Shown here: piece by piece, positions 35,495 through 47,749 of the stretch
How the letters are laid out: each line of letters begins with the position of its first letter
How positions within the stretch are numbered: the stretch's first letter is position 1
Origin: Chamaea fasciata
Lineage: Eukaryota; Chordata; Aves; Passeriformes; Sylviidae
Length of the DNA stretch: 64,000 nucleotides
Assembly (NCBI GenBank): GCA_029207755.1
Contig: JARCOQ010000078.1
Location: 248,001 to 312,000, forward strand
Reading direction: 5' to 3'
Program-made: the position numbers and the translations under genes
Notes under the pieces: model-generated
What the model was told of the DNA's origin: nothing
Database searches by the model: none
What the model saw: only the letters and a program-made list of their open reading frames with translations

Positions 35495-35628
35495 ATTCCC
35501 TCTTTTTTATTTTGTGCAGCAAACGCAGCGTGTCGAGTAGTTACTGTTTCTGCTATGCGATACATCATCTGTTGCAAGCAGCAAAAAAAGCAAGATACAA
35601 AAAGTACAAGCAGTATAATAACAATCAC
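35407..35628 (-). pseudogene. ERV env transmembrane tail remnant, copy 3
   Basis: Same membrane-spanning tail; the open frame is six codons longer than in copies 1 and 2 because the terminal stop codon is changed. It is still broken upstream. Confidence 0.6.
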
Positions 35629-35861
35629 AATATTGATTACATGTTGCAGTAGGGAAGTTATCCAAGGCCCTAGCCCGAAAGATCATAGCCAATCTGTTAA
35701 ACCCAAGCCTGTGTCTTGCTGCAAATGACTAGTGAGTTCTTACAACTTAGCTATTTGGGTATGAATTGACATGGAGTGATCTCTCTGTACTACCTTGTCA
35801 AACTGCCAGAGCAGTTGTAGGTTTTCTCTTGCCCTTAAGTCTTCAATTAAGTGTACCCCCT

Positions 35862-36899
35862 CTAACCCTGGCTGTCCAGTATCGATGTCGCTCTTGCAGG
35901 GTCATTAGCAGGACGGATCCATTTACTAGGTATCCATTGGGGCCCTGTGGGGGTAAGAACACAAACATAACCTCTACCCATGTACTGAACCTCTGCGGGA
36001 CCTTCCCATACTCCAGTTTTGGGATCTCGGTACATGACTTTAAACAATGGCTTAGTTGCTTCCTCCTTTACTCCGCCTGAGTGGATGACCGCAGGGGGCT
36101 CCGAGTGGTCCCCCATTACACACAGATAGTTTAATACAAATAGTGTTTTTGATAGCATGGTCTGCGCATCCACCTCCTCCTTATATTTTAACAGATAATC
36201 CTTGAGTGTTTGGTGGGCTCGCTCCACAATCGCCTGACCTGTTGGTGAATGTGGGATACCTGTGATGTGTGTCACACCCCACTTCTGTAAGAACCTTTGG
36301 ATCCTGCTGCTCACATATGCAGGGCCATTATCTGTCTTAATCTGTTCTGGCACCCCCATCACCGCAAAGCAAGTAGTTAGGTGTCGTACCACGTGGAGAG
36401 CTTTCTCTCCCGGCTGCGCTGAAGCCCAAATAAATTTACTGAAAGTATCAATTGTAACATGCACATATTTCAATCTACCAAAGGAGGATACGTGAGTTAC
36501 ATCCATTTGCCAGATGTGATTGGGTCCAAGGCCCCGTGGGTTTACTCCAATCCCTAGTCCAGGCCCATGCTGACTACAGAGAGGACAGGATCTGACAATA
36601 CCACGGGCATCATTCAGAGATATGCGAAACTGTTTCTTTAGGCCTCGCGCATTCTGGTGAAAAGTCTCATGAGCAATACGTGCCTGCTGAAATCCGTCTT
36701 GTGGTACTGCAACAGAAACCAACTGATCAGCTATGGCATTACCCTGACCCAAACCTTCTGACCATTTGTGGCTTCGAATATGCAAAATCGCAAAAGGAGC
36801 TGAGCGCAGCCGAACAGCTTGCCTCAGCTGCCTCAAAAGTTCCCATAACCTGTCATTCTTTATATCCTTTATCAATGCATCCTCAATCCGCAGCACCAC
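35862..36899 (-). pseudogene. ERV pol remnant: RNase H end plus integrase, copy 3
   Basis: 345 open codons with all zinc-binding and DDE residues kept. It differs from copy 1 by two replacements outside those residues (codons 6 and 117). The separating TGA is at 36912-36914. Confidence 0.85.
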
Positions 36900-36911
36900 C
36901 CCTACTACGTA

Positions 36912-37071
36912 TCATGAGTCTGTGACAATATTTACACCCTGATCTGGCCAATTCATAATGATCCAAAGGACAGCCCTTAATTCTAGCATCTGCAATGAGT
37001 CCTCAGTAGTCGAGTCCACGTGCCCTCCTCCATCCATCCAGATCAAGGCAGAGCGTTTGCTTTGTGACGTC
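36912..37071 (-). pseudogene. ERV RNase H fragment upstream of TGA, copy 3
   Basis: Same partial RNase H piece, ending at the same in-frame TGA. Confidence 0.6.
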
Positions 37072-37090
37072 AGGGCACGGTTGTCACGTG
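37065..37090 (+). promoter_or_regulatory. CRE and E-box upstream of the kinase gene, copy 3
   Basis: TGACGTCA at 37065-37072 and CACGTG at 37085-37090; a nearby GACATCGC is GACATCAC in this copy. Confidence 0.45.
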
Positions 37091-37284
37091 GTCGTGGTGA
37101 CATCACAAGGTTGCCTTGGTGCACGGAAGGCCTCAGGGGTGTCAGAGCAGCTCTTGGCCTTGCTCAGTGCAGGAACTTGGTCCTGTGCTTGAGGCTTTTG
37201 TCAGGGGGCAGCTGCTGACTGACAGGAGACTTCTTTTAGCTAGCGTTAGAGCGCAGTCTGCAAACTTGCACAGCAGTTGCCACA

Positions 37285-40200
37285 ATGATTGGGCAACTCG
37301 CCACTGCAGTTTTCACTGTTTATGGAGTTGCCTATTCCTGCTATTTCCTAACTAACCTGGCAGGTAAGTAGAGGTTTTCCCTGAGTGTCACCTAACCTGG
37401 TTTTTGTGTCTTCCTGCTCTTTCTTAGTGACTGAGTTCATTTGGAAACAGAAAGGCCATCCAGATGCCGCTTGGGTAAAGCTCCTGTCAACATGTTCAGC
37501 TCCAAAGGGGGTGTGTGTAGCCACGGCCGTGCGGGCAGCATTTGCAAGGGAGCCTGCAGGGGTTGCGTTCCCTCTGTTGGAGAGTCTGTGGCAGCAGAGT
37601 TTGCCAATTCCTCCCTTGCTGGGTCAAGCAGGACAACTTTGAAAATGTAGACTGGGAGGCCTTGGAAGGTCTTCTAAAAATGCTCTGGTTGTCTCCAGTT
37701 TTCTCAAAGCATCTGCTTCATTTTCCCTTGCCCACTGCAGGTCACCTGAGCCGGGTATTCAGAGGTGCTGATCCCAAGGTGAGTAAGGAAAGAACATTTG
37801 ATGTTCTTGGCGTTTAAGAATTGTGCAGCAAGCTGTGAGCTTGGCCTGTGGCAGTAGAGTGTAGAGGGCCAGCTGAGTAGGCTGCAAGAAAATCCATTTC
37901 CATGTCTACAGCAGCAAGAGCAAAGGCATCACTGCCTATTTCCTAATTTTCCATTTCAGAGCTTTAAAAGAACTAAAAGATAAGTTTTGCAGAGAGAATG
38001 TGCTTCCTGATAGTAGTCAGGGGGGAATATGTAATTTGGAGCAATTTGCAGTGTCCAGTTGAATCAGCCCATTAGAATTTAGTCTGAGGGACTTAGAATC
38101 CCCTTGCTCTGCAAGTTGATGATTTGTGCTTAGTAGAGCTGGTTCTAGAGCTGAAGAGAAAGAAGGTTCTAAATGATAGGTCATGGCCTGTGTCTAACGC
38201 TTCTGTCTGTCCACAGATCCCAGAACCAAGAGCAGACTCTCCTCTGGCTTCCTCTGCTCCTGGACGAGAAGGCAAAGAGGAGCCAAATGACCACAAGGCT
38301 CCAGCTGTGGTCACACCACAGCCGCAACTTTCCAAGACGGTAAGTGCCACTTCTGGAGGGTGCTGTCTTTAGTGCGAGGCAGAGCTGCAAGTTTCTGAGC
38401 AGCCAGCTCTTGCTGTTGGTGGCTGAGGATGCCGAGTGCTGCAGTCCTGCCAGACCTAGCCATTCCCCTCAGCCAGTGACAGCTGGAAAATGGGCTTTGA
38501 GCTGCCATGTTTAGGCCCCAGCTTGCTGGGATTCTGATAGAGGCCAGCCTGGAGCAGGAAGGTTCCCTGTCTGCAGAGGAGGGAGCATGTCAAAGGCACT
38601 GTGCTCAGCCTTGGTGGATACGTAGGGGACGCTGTGGTCTGGGGACACCTGTCCCCCTCCACAGACTCGCCAAGTACCCACAGGCACAAAAAGTATTGAT
38701 GTGACAACACAAGCTTTTTGGGGCGGTTTGTCCCCACGAGCTTCTTGGCTGTGCTTACCTGGGAGCATTTCAGAGACACACTGGGGACGTGGAGTTTCTG
38801 CTTCAAGTCAGGGATTTTGGTGCCTTGGTTGCCAGGTTGTTCTTTTGGTAAAATGGAAGCAGAGGTGGGCAGGGAAGCAGAAAGAAGTGGCTGAATTAAT
38901 GTGAATTGTGGGCAAAAAGGTGAAAAAGCTGAGCCTGACAGCAGCTCCCAGTCACTGGCTGACAGCACCTTCCTAAGGGCTTGCATTTAAAATGGGATCT
39001 GGGGCTAATCTCTGCCAGCCACTTTTCTGACACAAACTCTTTTGTTGTCTCAGATCTCCACAGGCTCTTCTATTGAAGCTGCAGCAGCAGGAGCAGCAGT
39101 GTCACCTGAAGGGGCCTGGCCTGCCCCAGCTGAGCAGTGGAGCCTGGGCAGTTCCTTCATCTCCAGCACTGACAAAGCTGCTGCTCAGCAACAGGAGATG
39201 GAGTATGATGAGGATGACTTCCTGGGGTTCATGAGTACGTCTTGTGTCTTTCTTCTCTGAGGGACAGTGTATTGTGAGCATGTGTCAGCATAGCTGGACC
39301 CATTGATCCTCCTCATCTCAGTGCCCTTTGTGATTGTACAGCACAAGTCATTGAAGCTGCTTCTTGCCCAGAGCAGCTGCCCGTCCTGTGCCCTCAGATA
39401 AGACCTGGTGGGGCTGAGAAGAGAGCCCAGCTGACTCTCTGCCTCCCATCACCTGTTGGCACAAAAGGGCACTGGCGTGCACCTGGGTGTGTCTGCTCTC
39501 CAAGCCAATCCTGCTGTGTCCTCAGTGGGGGCAGCAGCTTGGAAGGGGCTGGGTGTGGCCGTGCCTTCTTGCCATGGCTTGTCAGTGCTGGTTCCTGGGC
39601 TTTGGCAGCTTTGTGGCGGTGGCTGCCCTGGCCCTGAGGGCTGGTGTGAGCGCCGAGGCTGGAGCCTTCCTTAGCTGGGAGAGTGCCGCTGCCGGCCGGC
39701 CGCTGCAGCGCGGAGCTGCCCCGAGGCAGCAGCCCCTGCTCTGGGCCGGCTCCTGCACGGCCTGGGCTGGGCTCACAGAGGGTCAGCATCTCCTCTGGGC
39801 AGCTGTCCGTGTCCCGCCGGCACCTGAGGAGCACTGCTGTCCTTGCTGCCCTTGCCCGCTGCGGGAAGGTGGGCACGTGTGCGGGGCTGAGAGGGCGAGT
39901 GCAATGGCAGGGACTGATCCCTGCTGTCAGGGGGAGGAGAAGCAGTGTGGTTCTTCACGTGGGCCACGGGCAAGGGCGTCTTCCAGCTCAGCCTGCTCAT
40001 CAAGGGTGAGGGTCCTGCTGCTGAAGGCCCCTTGGGGTTGTTTAGAGCATGAGCTGCTTGGGTTTACAAAGGGAAAGGCATTCCTTTGGGAAACTGCTGC
40101 AAGGTGGGGAAGATGCCCTCCTCTCCTGGGAATGCATCTCCCTGTGCTTTGTTTTCTGCCAAGGCATCTCTTCAAAGGACTGTAGAAAATCATTCTCTGT

Positions 40201-43200
40201 GCTGACCTGCTTGTACTGCAGAGCTGCCTGTCTTGTTGCAATTGTTGTTGTTGTTGTTGTTGTTACCCAGCTGGCCACAAAGGACTCAGAAGGCCAGACT
40301 GTAGAGCCCCAGCAGGGCTGCCTTTTGTATCTCTTGGATAGTGGGATGTCTGCTTTCAAGTGAGCATTTTGCATTTTGTTTCCCTCAGGGCAAATGGTGA
40401 GCACAGAAAATCCCCGGAGGAAATACACCGAAAAGGAAATTGTTGGCAGAGGGTGAGTCCAACCACAGTTGCTTCTACGCAGTCATGGGGCAGCTGATTT
40501 GCTGCTGGAATATCTGTCAAGTGTGAAGTCAGGCAAGCTGCAAACATATTCAGACACTGGGGTTAGTCTGCCCCATCTCTCAGTACCGGCCAGAATTTGG
40601 AAGTGTGGTCAGAAGGCATTATCAAAGACACTTTTATTTCATTGCCAGAAACAGCAACCTACCCCCTATCATAGCAGTCAGATAACACTTCTCAGGAGCA
40701 TTTCTTCCCAAGAGTTTGCTGAAGGAAATAGTCTGTGGTGAGGATAAAAACCGCCCAGTTTAGAAACTGAAATCCACGATGAAAGAATCACCTGGCCTTT
40801 GGAGCTGAGGCACTAAACCCCAATGCTTCAGAAACAGGCCCAGTGCCCATGCACTGGAGAGGAACATGCATCATCTGCCTTCTGGCAGTGCCCTCCTGCA
40901 TGCTGCAGGTTGGAGGCATTTCCAGCAGACATCTCCTGTCTGGGCTGGCTTTCACTCCAAGGTCTAAATGGCTTCTCCTTTCTTTGCTGCTGTTTTGTTT
41001 CTAGGGCTTTTGGAGAGGTTTGCAGAGCCATCGACACTGCCACGGGCGGAGAGGTAAATGTCAAGAGCCCCTGCAGATTCTGCTGCTCTCCAGGGCTTTC
41101 CTGTCTCGTGTCAGCTGCGGCTGCAGCTGTGGCTAGAGCTGTGCTGCAAAGGCACAAGAAGCACAGACTGGTGCCAGCCTGCCAACTGCATTTGGGGCAG
41201 TCTTTGTCCTGCTCAGCTGCCAGAAGGAAGGCAAGGAGGACAGCGGTTCCTTTCAGAGAAGGATGCTCTCCCTGGCTCTCAGATGCTCCAACAAAGGAGC
41301 ATCTCACTGCTCTCTGGGGCTACGGCTTCAGAGTCCTGAATTCTCATTTCTGGCTGCCAGCAAATACATCTGAATGTTCCTGGCAGTTCCTTAGCCACCT
41401 GCAGTGCTGCACTTGGGAACTGCACGTAGGGAGAGATCTGCAAGGTGTCCCTAAAAGCCCCAAGCCCTGCCTATAGCCCGAGATGTATCCACAGAGTACC
41501 AAGTCACGCATTACTTCTTCTCAAGTACAGACAGACAGAGAGTGTGCTCAGAGCTTTGGGGGGGTGAGAGTTGACACACCATTGCTAACAAGTGGACAAG
41601 GCAAAATGTGGTCAGTGGCCACGTGTCCTGGATCTGGCCCCCAAAGGAGCAGAGAAATGGGCTGTAGGAATGTCACTTCCTAATTACTCCTTTGTCTAAT
41701 TACAAGGCACTTTGGCACGGCTTGGCGGTGTCATTGCAAAATCTCTCTCCCCATGTGTGTTTTGGTCTCATTCCTCCAACTTCTAAAGTTACTGATTTTC
41801 AATGTCATTCTAGGTGGCTATCAAGAAAATCTATCTTCGGGGACCGAGCGAGATGGAGGATATTGTTACTGAAATCACGGTCATGAAGAGGAATATGAGT
41901 CCCCATCTTGTCCATTATTTAGACGGGTGAGTGGTCATGGTCTCATCCCATGAAGGTTTGTTTACATAGTAAAAGTATGCAAGGTTAAAACCCCACTTTG
42001 GACACTAGCAGAAAAGAAAGCTGTTAATTATTGCTTCATTATTATTTCTCTACTCATCTCCAATGGATGGGAAGAGAGTGCAGTTTATCTCCGTGAGTCA
42101 TCCCTGGCTTTCCAACACATAGTTGAAAAATTGTTCAAAAACCTGCATCAACTCTACCATAAGAAGTCAGTACCCTGTAAGTTGGCTGCCTCCATGTTGT
42201 CTCAGGATGGATTTTTTAAGGTTTCTTCAATGCTGATGAAGCATGCTAGGGAGGATTTCCCTTGGATTGTTGCCCCTCTTTTCCAGGGCTGGCCATGCCA
42301 GGAACACTAGGTGCTTCTTTCCAGAAATACCACGCGGGACAGGTTTTTCATCTTGGCGTATGCTAAACTGCACTTTTTGATTGCTGGCCATCAGAGACAT
42401 CTCCTTTTGACAGATGTGCTGTTCTCCTTGAGACTGCACAGACTGCAAACAACCCACAGCCCGGAGGGAATGTCTTTAATTCTTTTAATTCTGTCCTTGT
42501 CACAAAGCAACCCAGAAACAAGAATCAAGCAAAGGAGCCAACGAATGCATGTTCATCTGCATGGCCTTGTTCCCTTCTTTCAGCTACCTTGTGCATGAAG
42601 AACTGTGGCTGGTGATGGAGTACATGGATGGAGGCAGTCTTTACGACACAATCCAAAAGACTCGCCTGACAGAAGACGAGATTGCCATCATCAGTCGGGA
42701 GGTCAGTCGGGGATCCCAGCTGTGCTTCCCAGAGCTTGGGCAGGATTGTCTGGGAAAGGGGCTCAGAACAGGAGCGATACCATGAGCCAGGCTTTGTTTC
42801 TGTGTGGCTGATATGCTCTGGGCAAGCAAGAGCCTCTCAAATGAACTGCCTGCCAGTGCCCCTGCACTCACTGGACTCTGTTCTTGTCCTCTTGTCTCCT
42901 GCTGTTGCATTCTCACTCTGGCTCTTGTATTTGCTCTTCTCCATCTTGCCTCTCTAAACTTTGGTCTGTTGGCACTGCATTCCTTGCCTGTAAAAGCAAA
43001 GGTGGTGATGGTGGGAGCATTTGAAAGGAACAGCAAAGAAGAAAGAGAGACTCATTTCTCTGAGTCCTCAGCTGGAAAGGTTAGCAGTGCAGCCAGAGTG
43101 CTGTGTGCTTCTGAGCACATCCACTGCAGCAGCAGTCATCCTGGCTGGTTTGCAGGGCAGAGTCTACACCAGCAGTTGCTGTTGCTCTTTGGCAAGCTGA

Positions 43201-46155
43201 CATGCCTTTCTTTAGAAAGGTGCTGCTCTGCCTGTGTTGGAGCAGCGAGCTCTTCCCCTCAGTGGCACTGTGTTCTGCCATTACTCCTCATTCCCCTGGA
43301 GAGGGAATCTTGGAGAGCTCTTTCCTTTCTTGTGTGATGAAATCACATCACTGATATTTGCCCTCCTGTTTCTGGTTTCTCTCTCAGTGCCTGCAAGGAC
43401 TGCATTTTCTCCACGCCAACCACGTGATGCACAGAGATTTGAAAAGCCTCAACATCCTTCTCAAAACGGATGGCTCTGTCAAGCTGGGTCAGTATATTCT
43501 TGGGCAGGTGCAGCGTTCCAGGGATATGTGGGCTGTGGGGCTGCTTTTGAGTGAGTGCCAGCCCCCCCAAAATGGCGCTGGTGGCAGTGCAGGGAGCCTG
43601 TTGTGAGCTGACCACGCGGTGGCAACGTGCACAGACCTATGGCAAGGCTCGAGCAGTCCACAGTGGCATTGCTCTGTGCGTGTCCCTTCCAGAGGGAGGG
43701 AGCTACATGTCTAAAGTTTGAAAAGCCCCTGCTGGAGGCAGTGTAAAAAATGTGGGGATTTCTGAAGCAGCCAGCACCATATTTCCTTGGCTAAAGTCCT
43801 GAGGAAACAAGGCAGGGACGGTTGTCCAGGAGATTCAAGAGCACATTCTCAAACTTCTGCCGGGAAATTCTTTTGCGTGCTTTCCTAATTGCACAGGATT
43901 CAAATAAAAACGGTCTTTTGCTCTCTCCCCAGCTGATTTTGGCCTCTCTGCTCAACTCACCCCTGAGCAGAGTAGACGGAGATCGGTGGTCGGGACTCTT
44001 CAGTGGATGGCACCTGAAGTGAACGGTGAACCCTATGGCCCCAAAGTGGACATATGGTCTTTGGGAATCGTGGTCATTGAAATGGTGGAAGGAGAAGCTC
44101 CTGACTGGGAGGAAAATTCTGCCATGGTAAGGTGTAAATACTCTCTGATCCCGCTGTCTTTCTCCCCCATCCCACTTTGTGTGTGCCACTGGACAAAATG
44201 CCATTGCCATCCGCTGGAACTACTTCCACCACAGTCCCTTTCTGAAAATGTCCCGGCAGCACATCAGCATCTGCTGGGGTTTTGGTTGCATCCGTGGGGG
44301 AACTCAAGCCTTAGCCCAGGCAAACAATCTCCCTTCTCAGGCAACACTGGGCTTTGGCTTAGAAGTCGTTCCAGCTCTTTTGGCTTTGTAGACAGCCCTA
44401 ATAGCAGCAAACAAGCATCTTAGAAGTGGTGTTATCTTTCCTGAAATGAAGGAAAGTAACCCAAACCCGAGGATGTTTATAAAACAGTGGTTTGGAGAGA
44501 AGAAGTGCACCCCCATTCTTCTCACAAGGAAATTTGCCTGAAACCTTAACAAGAGGGTGTGAAGGCCACAGAGTCTCTTGTGCTTCTTGTGCGGTGCTGC
44601 TGAAACACTCAGTGACCGTCTTTCTTTCCTAACCCAAGCCGTCACCTCCATGTCACTAAGATGAAGCCTGGTCATGTGGAGAGCCGGCCAAACCCACCCC
44701 TTTGTTTCCAGGCACTTTCTAGGATGGCCATGCCATTAATGCATTGACTTGAGTGTCCAAATGAGCAGAGGGCTACCACATGGATGGCGTTTCTCCCTCT
44801 TCTGCTTTGACCACCAAAATTTTCCTTTTGCTGCCTAAGGGAAGCTGAAATTTGCAGTCTGATGAGAGACGGAGCTGCAGGTGTTTCCTGTGTGCCCAAA
44901 GAGGCATTTTCGTCCCACGACATTTGTGCATGCATCTTCATGTGTCTGTGTGGAAGATGAGATTCCAAATGTTTGTTTCCTTACCTGAGGAATAACTGAG
45001 GGATTTCCTTTCTTTGCTTGCAATTCCCATTGTTTTCAAGAACCAAGGAAAAAGCTTGATGACTTTGGTTTGATGGCAGCTGTGCTTAAGGGACCAACAA
45101 GAGCTGCAGAGATGCTTTTCATGTAATTATCTTTGGAAATAGTAGAGTGAGTTAGTAGAGCAAAGTCCCTCTTCCAAATAGCCTGTCAAGCTGCTCAGGT
45201 GAACCCTCAGAGAAGGAAACCTGCTTTTGCTGCTATTGTTTCCACTAACAAGGCCAGTCAATGAAATCAACTGCCAAGGCAAGAGCTGCTGGATGCTGGG
45301 AAAGCTGTGGCTGCATCGGGCTTTGGGTGTTTTGTTGGTCAGGAAAGTCATCTCTGCCTCTGTGCCACGGCAGAAAGTGCCACTGCAGAGTGCACCTGAA
45401 ACAATGGGATCTGGGAGAGCAGTTCCAGATGTGAAAGAAGCGGGTGAGAAACTCGTGTTTCCTTTTTCTCCAGGCTCAACTCCTGAAAGCCACCAAAGGG
45501 ATCCCAAAGCTGCAGCAGCCCAAGCTCCGCTCCCCTTTGCTGTGTGACTTCCTGAGCTGCTGCCTGCAGAGAGACGAGGCGCGGCGCTGGTCTGCCAAGG
45601 AGCTGCTGCAGGTAAAATGCCAAGGGGCTGCAGGGGAAACAGTGTCCCAGGGACGGGCTCCTCCTGCACTGAAGTGCAAGGCATCAGGGGAGCCTCCTCC
45701 TCCTCACCTCCACTCTTGGTGCTGTTCAAATGAGAACAGTCAGGAATCCTAGACTGGGCTGGGCTGGCAAGGGCCTGTAAGGGTCATCTGCTCCAAGTGC
45801 CCTGCAATATGACCAGGGACCTCTTTCAAGAGATCAGGATGCTCAGACCGGAGATATTTCCAGGCCTGGGGCACATAGCAGCTCTTGCAGCAAGCTGTGC
45901 CAATGTGGCCCCACTGTTGCTCCTTAGATGTACTCTGATTCAATCTCCTTTTCCTTTGAAAAATATTGCCCTGCCTTTGAGGCTCTTAGCTTGCAAAGTA
46001 ATGGTTCATTCTTGTTTTTTTTTTTTTTCTTTGTGCAGCATCCATTTGTAACATCAGCCAAGCCTGTGTCCAGCCTGGTGCCACTGATCACTTCAGTGAA
46101 AGAGTGGAAGGAGGAGACAGGAATCAGACAACTGTTTTCTCCAACACCAGTATAG
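37285..46155 (+). CDS. PAK3L: PAK3-like serine/threonine kinase, copy 3
   Basis: Coding exons 37285-37363, 37741-37778, 38217-38339, 39054-39234, 40389-40452, 41005-41053, 41814-41926, 42584-42701, 43388-43487, 43933-44126, 45474-45611 and 46039-46155, giving 437 residues. It is the only copy in the window with replacements: A7T in the hydrophobic start, E132D in the acidic patch before the kinase domain, and R377C in the C-lobe (LLCDFLSCC). R377 is not one of the conserved catalytic residues, but an extra Cys there could affect folding. Splice sites and all catalytic motifs are intact. The poly(A) signal is at 46232-46237. Confidence 0.85.
45742..45887 (-). mobile_element. CR1-like LINE 3' fragment in intron 11, copy 3
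   Basis: Same diverged CR1 tail as in the other copies. Confidence 0.6.
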
Positions 46156-46231
46156 AGAAGGATTGTAGAATAGGACTGTAGAGTAGGATTGCAGCTAGGA
46201 CAGTGGAGTAGGATAGTAGCATAGGATTGGA
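46156..46231 (+). repeat. 13-base minisatellite in the kinase 3' UTR, copy 3
   Basis: Same imperfect repeat directly after the stop codon. Confidence 0.7.
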
Positions 46232-46237
46232 AATAAA
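46232..46237 (+). terminator. Poly(A) signal of the kinase gene, copy 3
   Basis: AATAAA at the same distance from the stop as in copy 1. Confidence 0.7.
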
Positions 46238-47330
46238 GTTTGTGAAACCTCAACTCCTTTCAAAGATTCCCCTCCTTCTGAGCCTCTGACAAAGCTCAAC
46301 ATTTTCTTCTGAAGTGTCAGTTTTTTCTTAGAGGTGGAGAGTGACATTGATGGCTTCTTTGGTACAGTTGGAAAGTGGGGAAGGCTCTCCCGAGGGGAAG
46401 CGTGGCCGTGCTGGGCACAGCACAGACCGGTGGCATCGGCCGTCCGGAGCGTGCACAGGAGCAGAGAAAGGCAAACCACAGGCGAGGGCTGCAGGCCTGG
46501 CTGAGGATTGCCACCCTTGTGCCGGCTGCCCTGTAACTCCTGGCCAAGGTGAGCAGTGTGTGCAGCGCTCTGGGCACAGGGGAGGGAGCCGGGCTGCTCC
46601 GCAGGCTCCGGCACAGGGCAGCCTCCTTCAGGCACGGCGCTTCTGCCGGGGGAAGCGAGGCCAGCGGCAGGCAGGGACAGCTTGTCAGCTCACATCTGCA
46701 GGAGCCGGGGCCTCACACGGCTCTGGGAGGAAGCGCCTGCAGTGCTGGAGTTGTGCACTGAGCCAGAGCAAAAGAGTGAAATGCAGAGTGTTCTGCAGAA
46801 ATATTCCGGGGCGCCAGGCCAGCCTGCTTTGAGCTCTCTGGCACACAGCAAGCACTGTGCAATGCAGCCCTGAGCTGCTGGGAGATAGAGAGGTGTTAGA
46901 GAGGAGCCAACTGTCAGATGAAATTTAATGGGGTGACAACGTCATCAAAGCCAAAGAGAACTGTTTTTTAGGATGGATTCACCTGAGCTGGGTGTGTACC
47001 TCCCTCTCCCAAGAGCCAAACACACACACAACACACACACAGAAAATGCTGCTTTTTATTGCCTTTCCCAGCCCAGGGCGAACCGTGTCCCCTTTCCCTT
47101 TGGCCGGGAAATAGGAAACTTGTATTCTGTCCCCACCGCCTCCTTTTCTGTCCCCTCCCCTCTTCTCCTACTTCCCTTTTGGTTTGGTCTTCACGCTGGC
47201 CCCTCTCCCAGCTCACAGCAACACCCAACAAATCAACTAGAACAAACCCAAACCCTAAATAACAACCCCAAGAACCAACAGCTTTCGTTCTTTCTTCTCA
47301 TAACCCTGCAGCTGCAGCAAAATATTACCT

Positions 47331-47749
47331 CCTATCTGTGGAGAGTGTGATGGATAACTGGCTAGCTGCAAAAGGTCACGCAGACATGAGAGAGTTTTGC
47401 TGAGCACACAGGAACTCTCATGAAAACCAGCAAGGCAGTAAGCTTCTATGTCCTTGAGCACAGCTGCTATACGATAACAAGACCGATAACAAGACATTGT
47501 AGCTGAAAGATAAGAGGGAGAAGCCTGGCTAAACTAAAACTTACTTAAACAATGTAACCACAAAGGAATGTAGAAAGAGGCGTAGCTGACTTTTAGTCTG
47601 AGCACCAATCCTGAGCTTAACTTTTGCAATATGTATGAGCTGATTATAGAAGATATAAATATGTGTATGCTACCTGAAATAAACGAGATTTGCTGACCAT
47701 GATAGCATGAGGCTCTTCTCCTGCGGCTCCGGTTAACCCAACACCTATC
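47331..47749. repeat. 6-bp target site duplication around the solo LTR
   Basis: CCTATC immediately left (47331-47336) and right (47744-47749) of the LTR. Removing the LTR and one repeat restores the sequence of copies 2 and 3 at this site. Confidence 0.93.
47337..47743 (+). mobile_element. Solo LTR private to copy 4
   Basis: A 407-bp insertion absent from the matching place in copies 1, 2, 3 and 5. It starts TGTGGAGAGTG and ends AACCCAACA (TG...CA) and is flanked by CCTATC on both sides (47331-47336 and 47744-47749), a 6-bp target duplication made from host sequence seen once in copies 2 and 3. A TATAAAT box at 47654-47660 and an AATAAA at 47678-47683 fit a plus-strand LTR. There are no internal viral genes, so it is a solo LTR left by recombination between two LTRs. 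The 6-bp duplication is usual for alpha/beta-like avian ERVs. It is not the same LTR as the one at 51062-51456. Confidence 0.93.

Larger units (their letters stand above)
35100..37071 (-). mobile_element. Truncated class II endogenous retrovirus, copy 3
   Basis: Same structure: 3' LTR 35100-35494, env tail from 35407, integrase segment 35862-36899, RNase H fragment to about 37071. It carries small private and copy 3/4-shared changes. Confidence 0.85.
31084..46630 (+). repeat. Tandem unit, copy 3 (15,547 bp)
   Basis: Third complete unit. Its first 3 kb matches copy 2, but from about 35.5 kb on it shares variants with copy 4 (for example AACGCAGCGTG near 35524, TCCTCAATCCG near 36880 and the extra base in GTTTTCTGCC near 40151). 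It is therefore a mosaic of the two subtypes. Confidence 0.97.
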
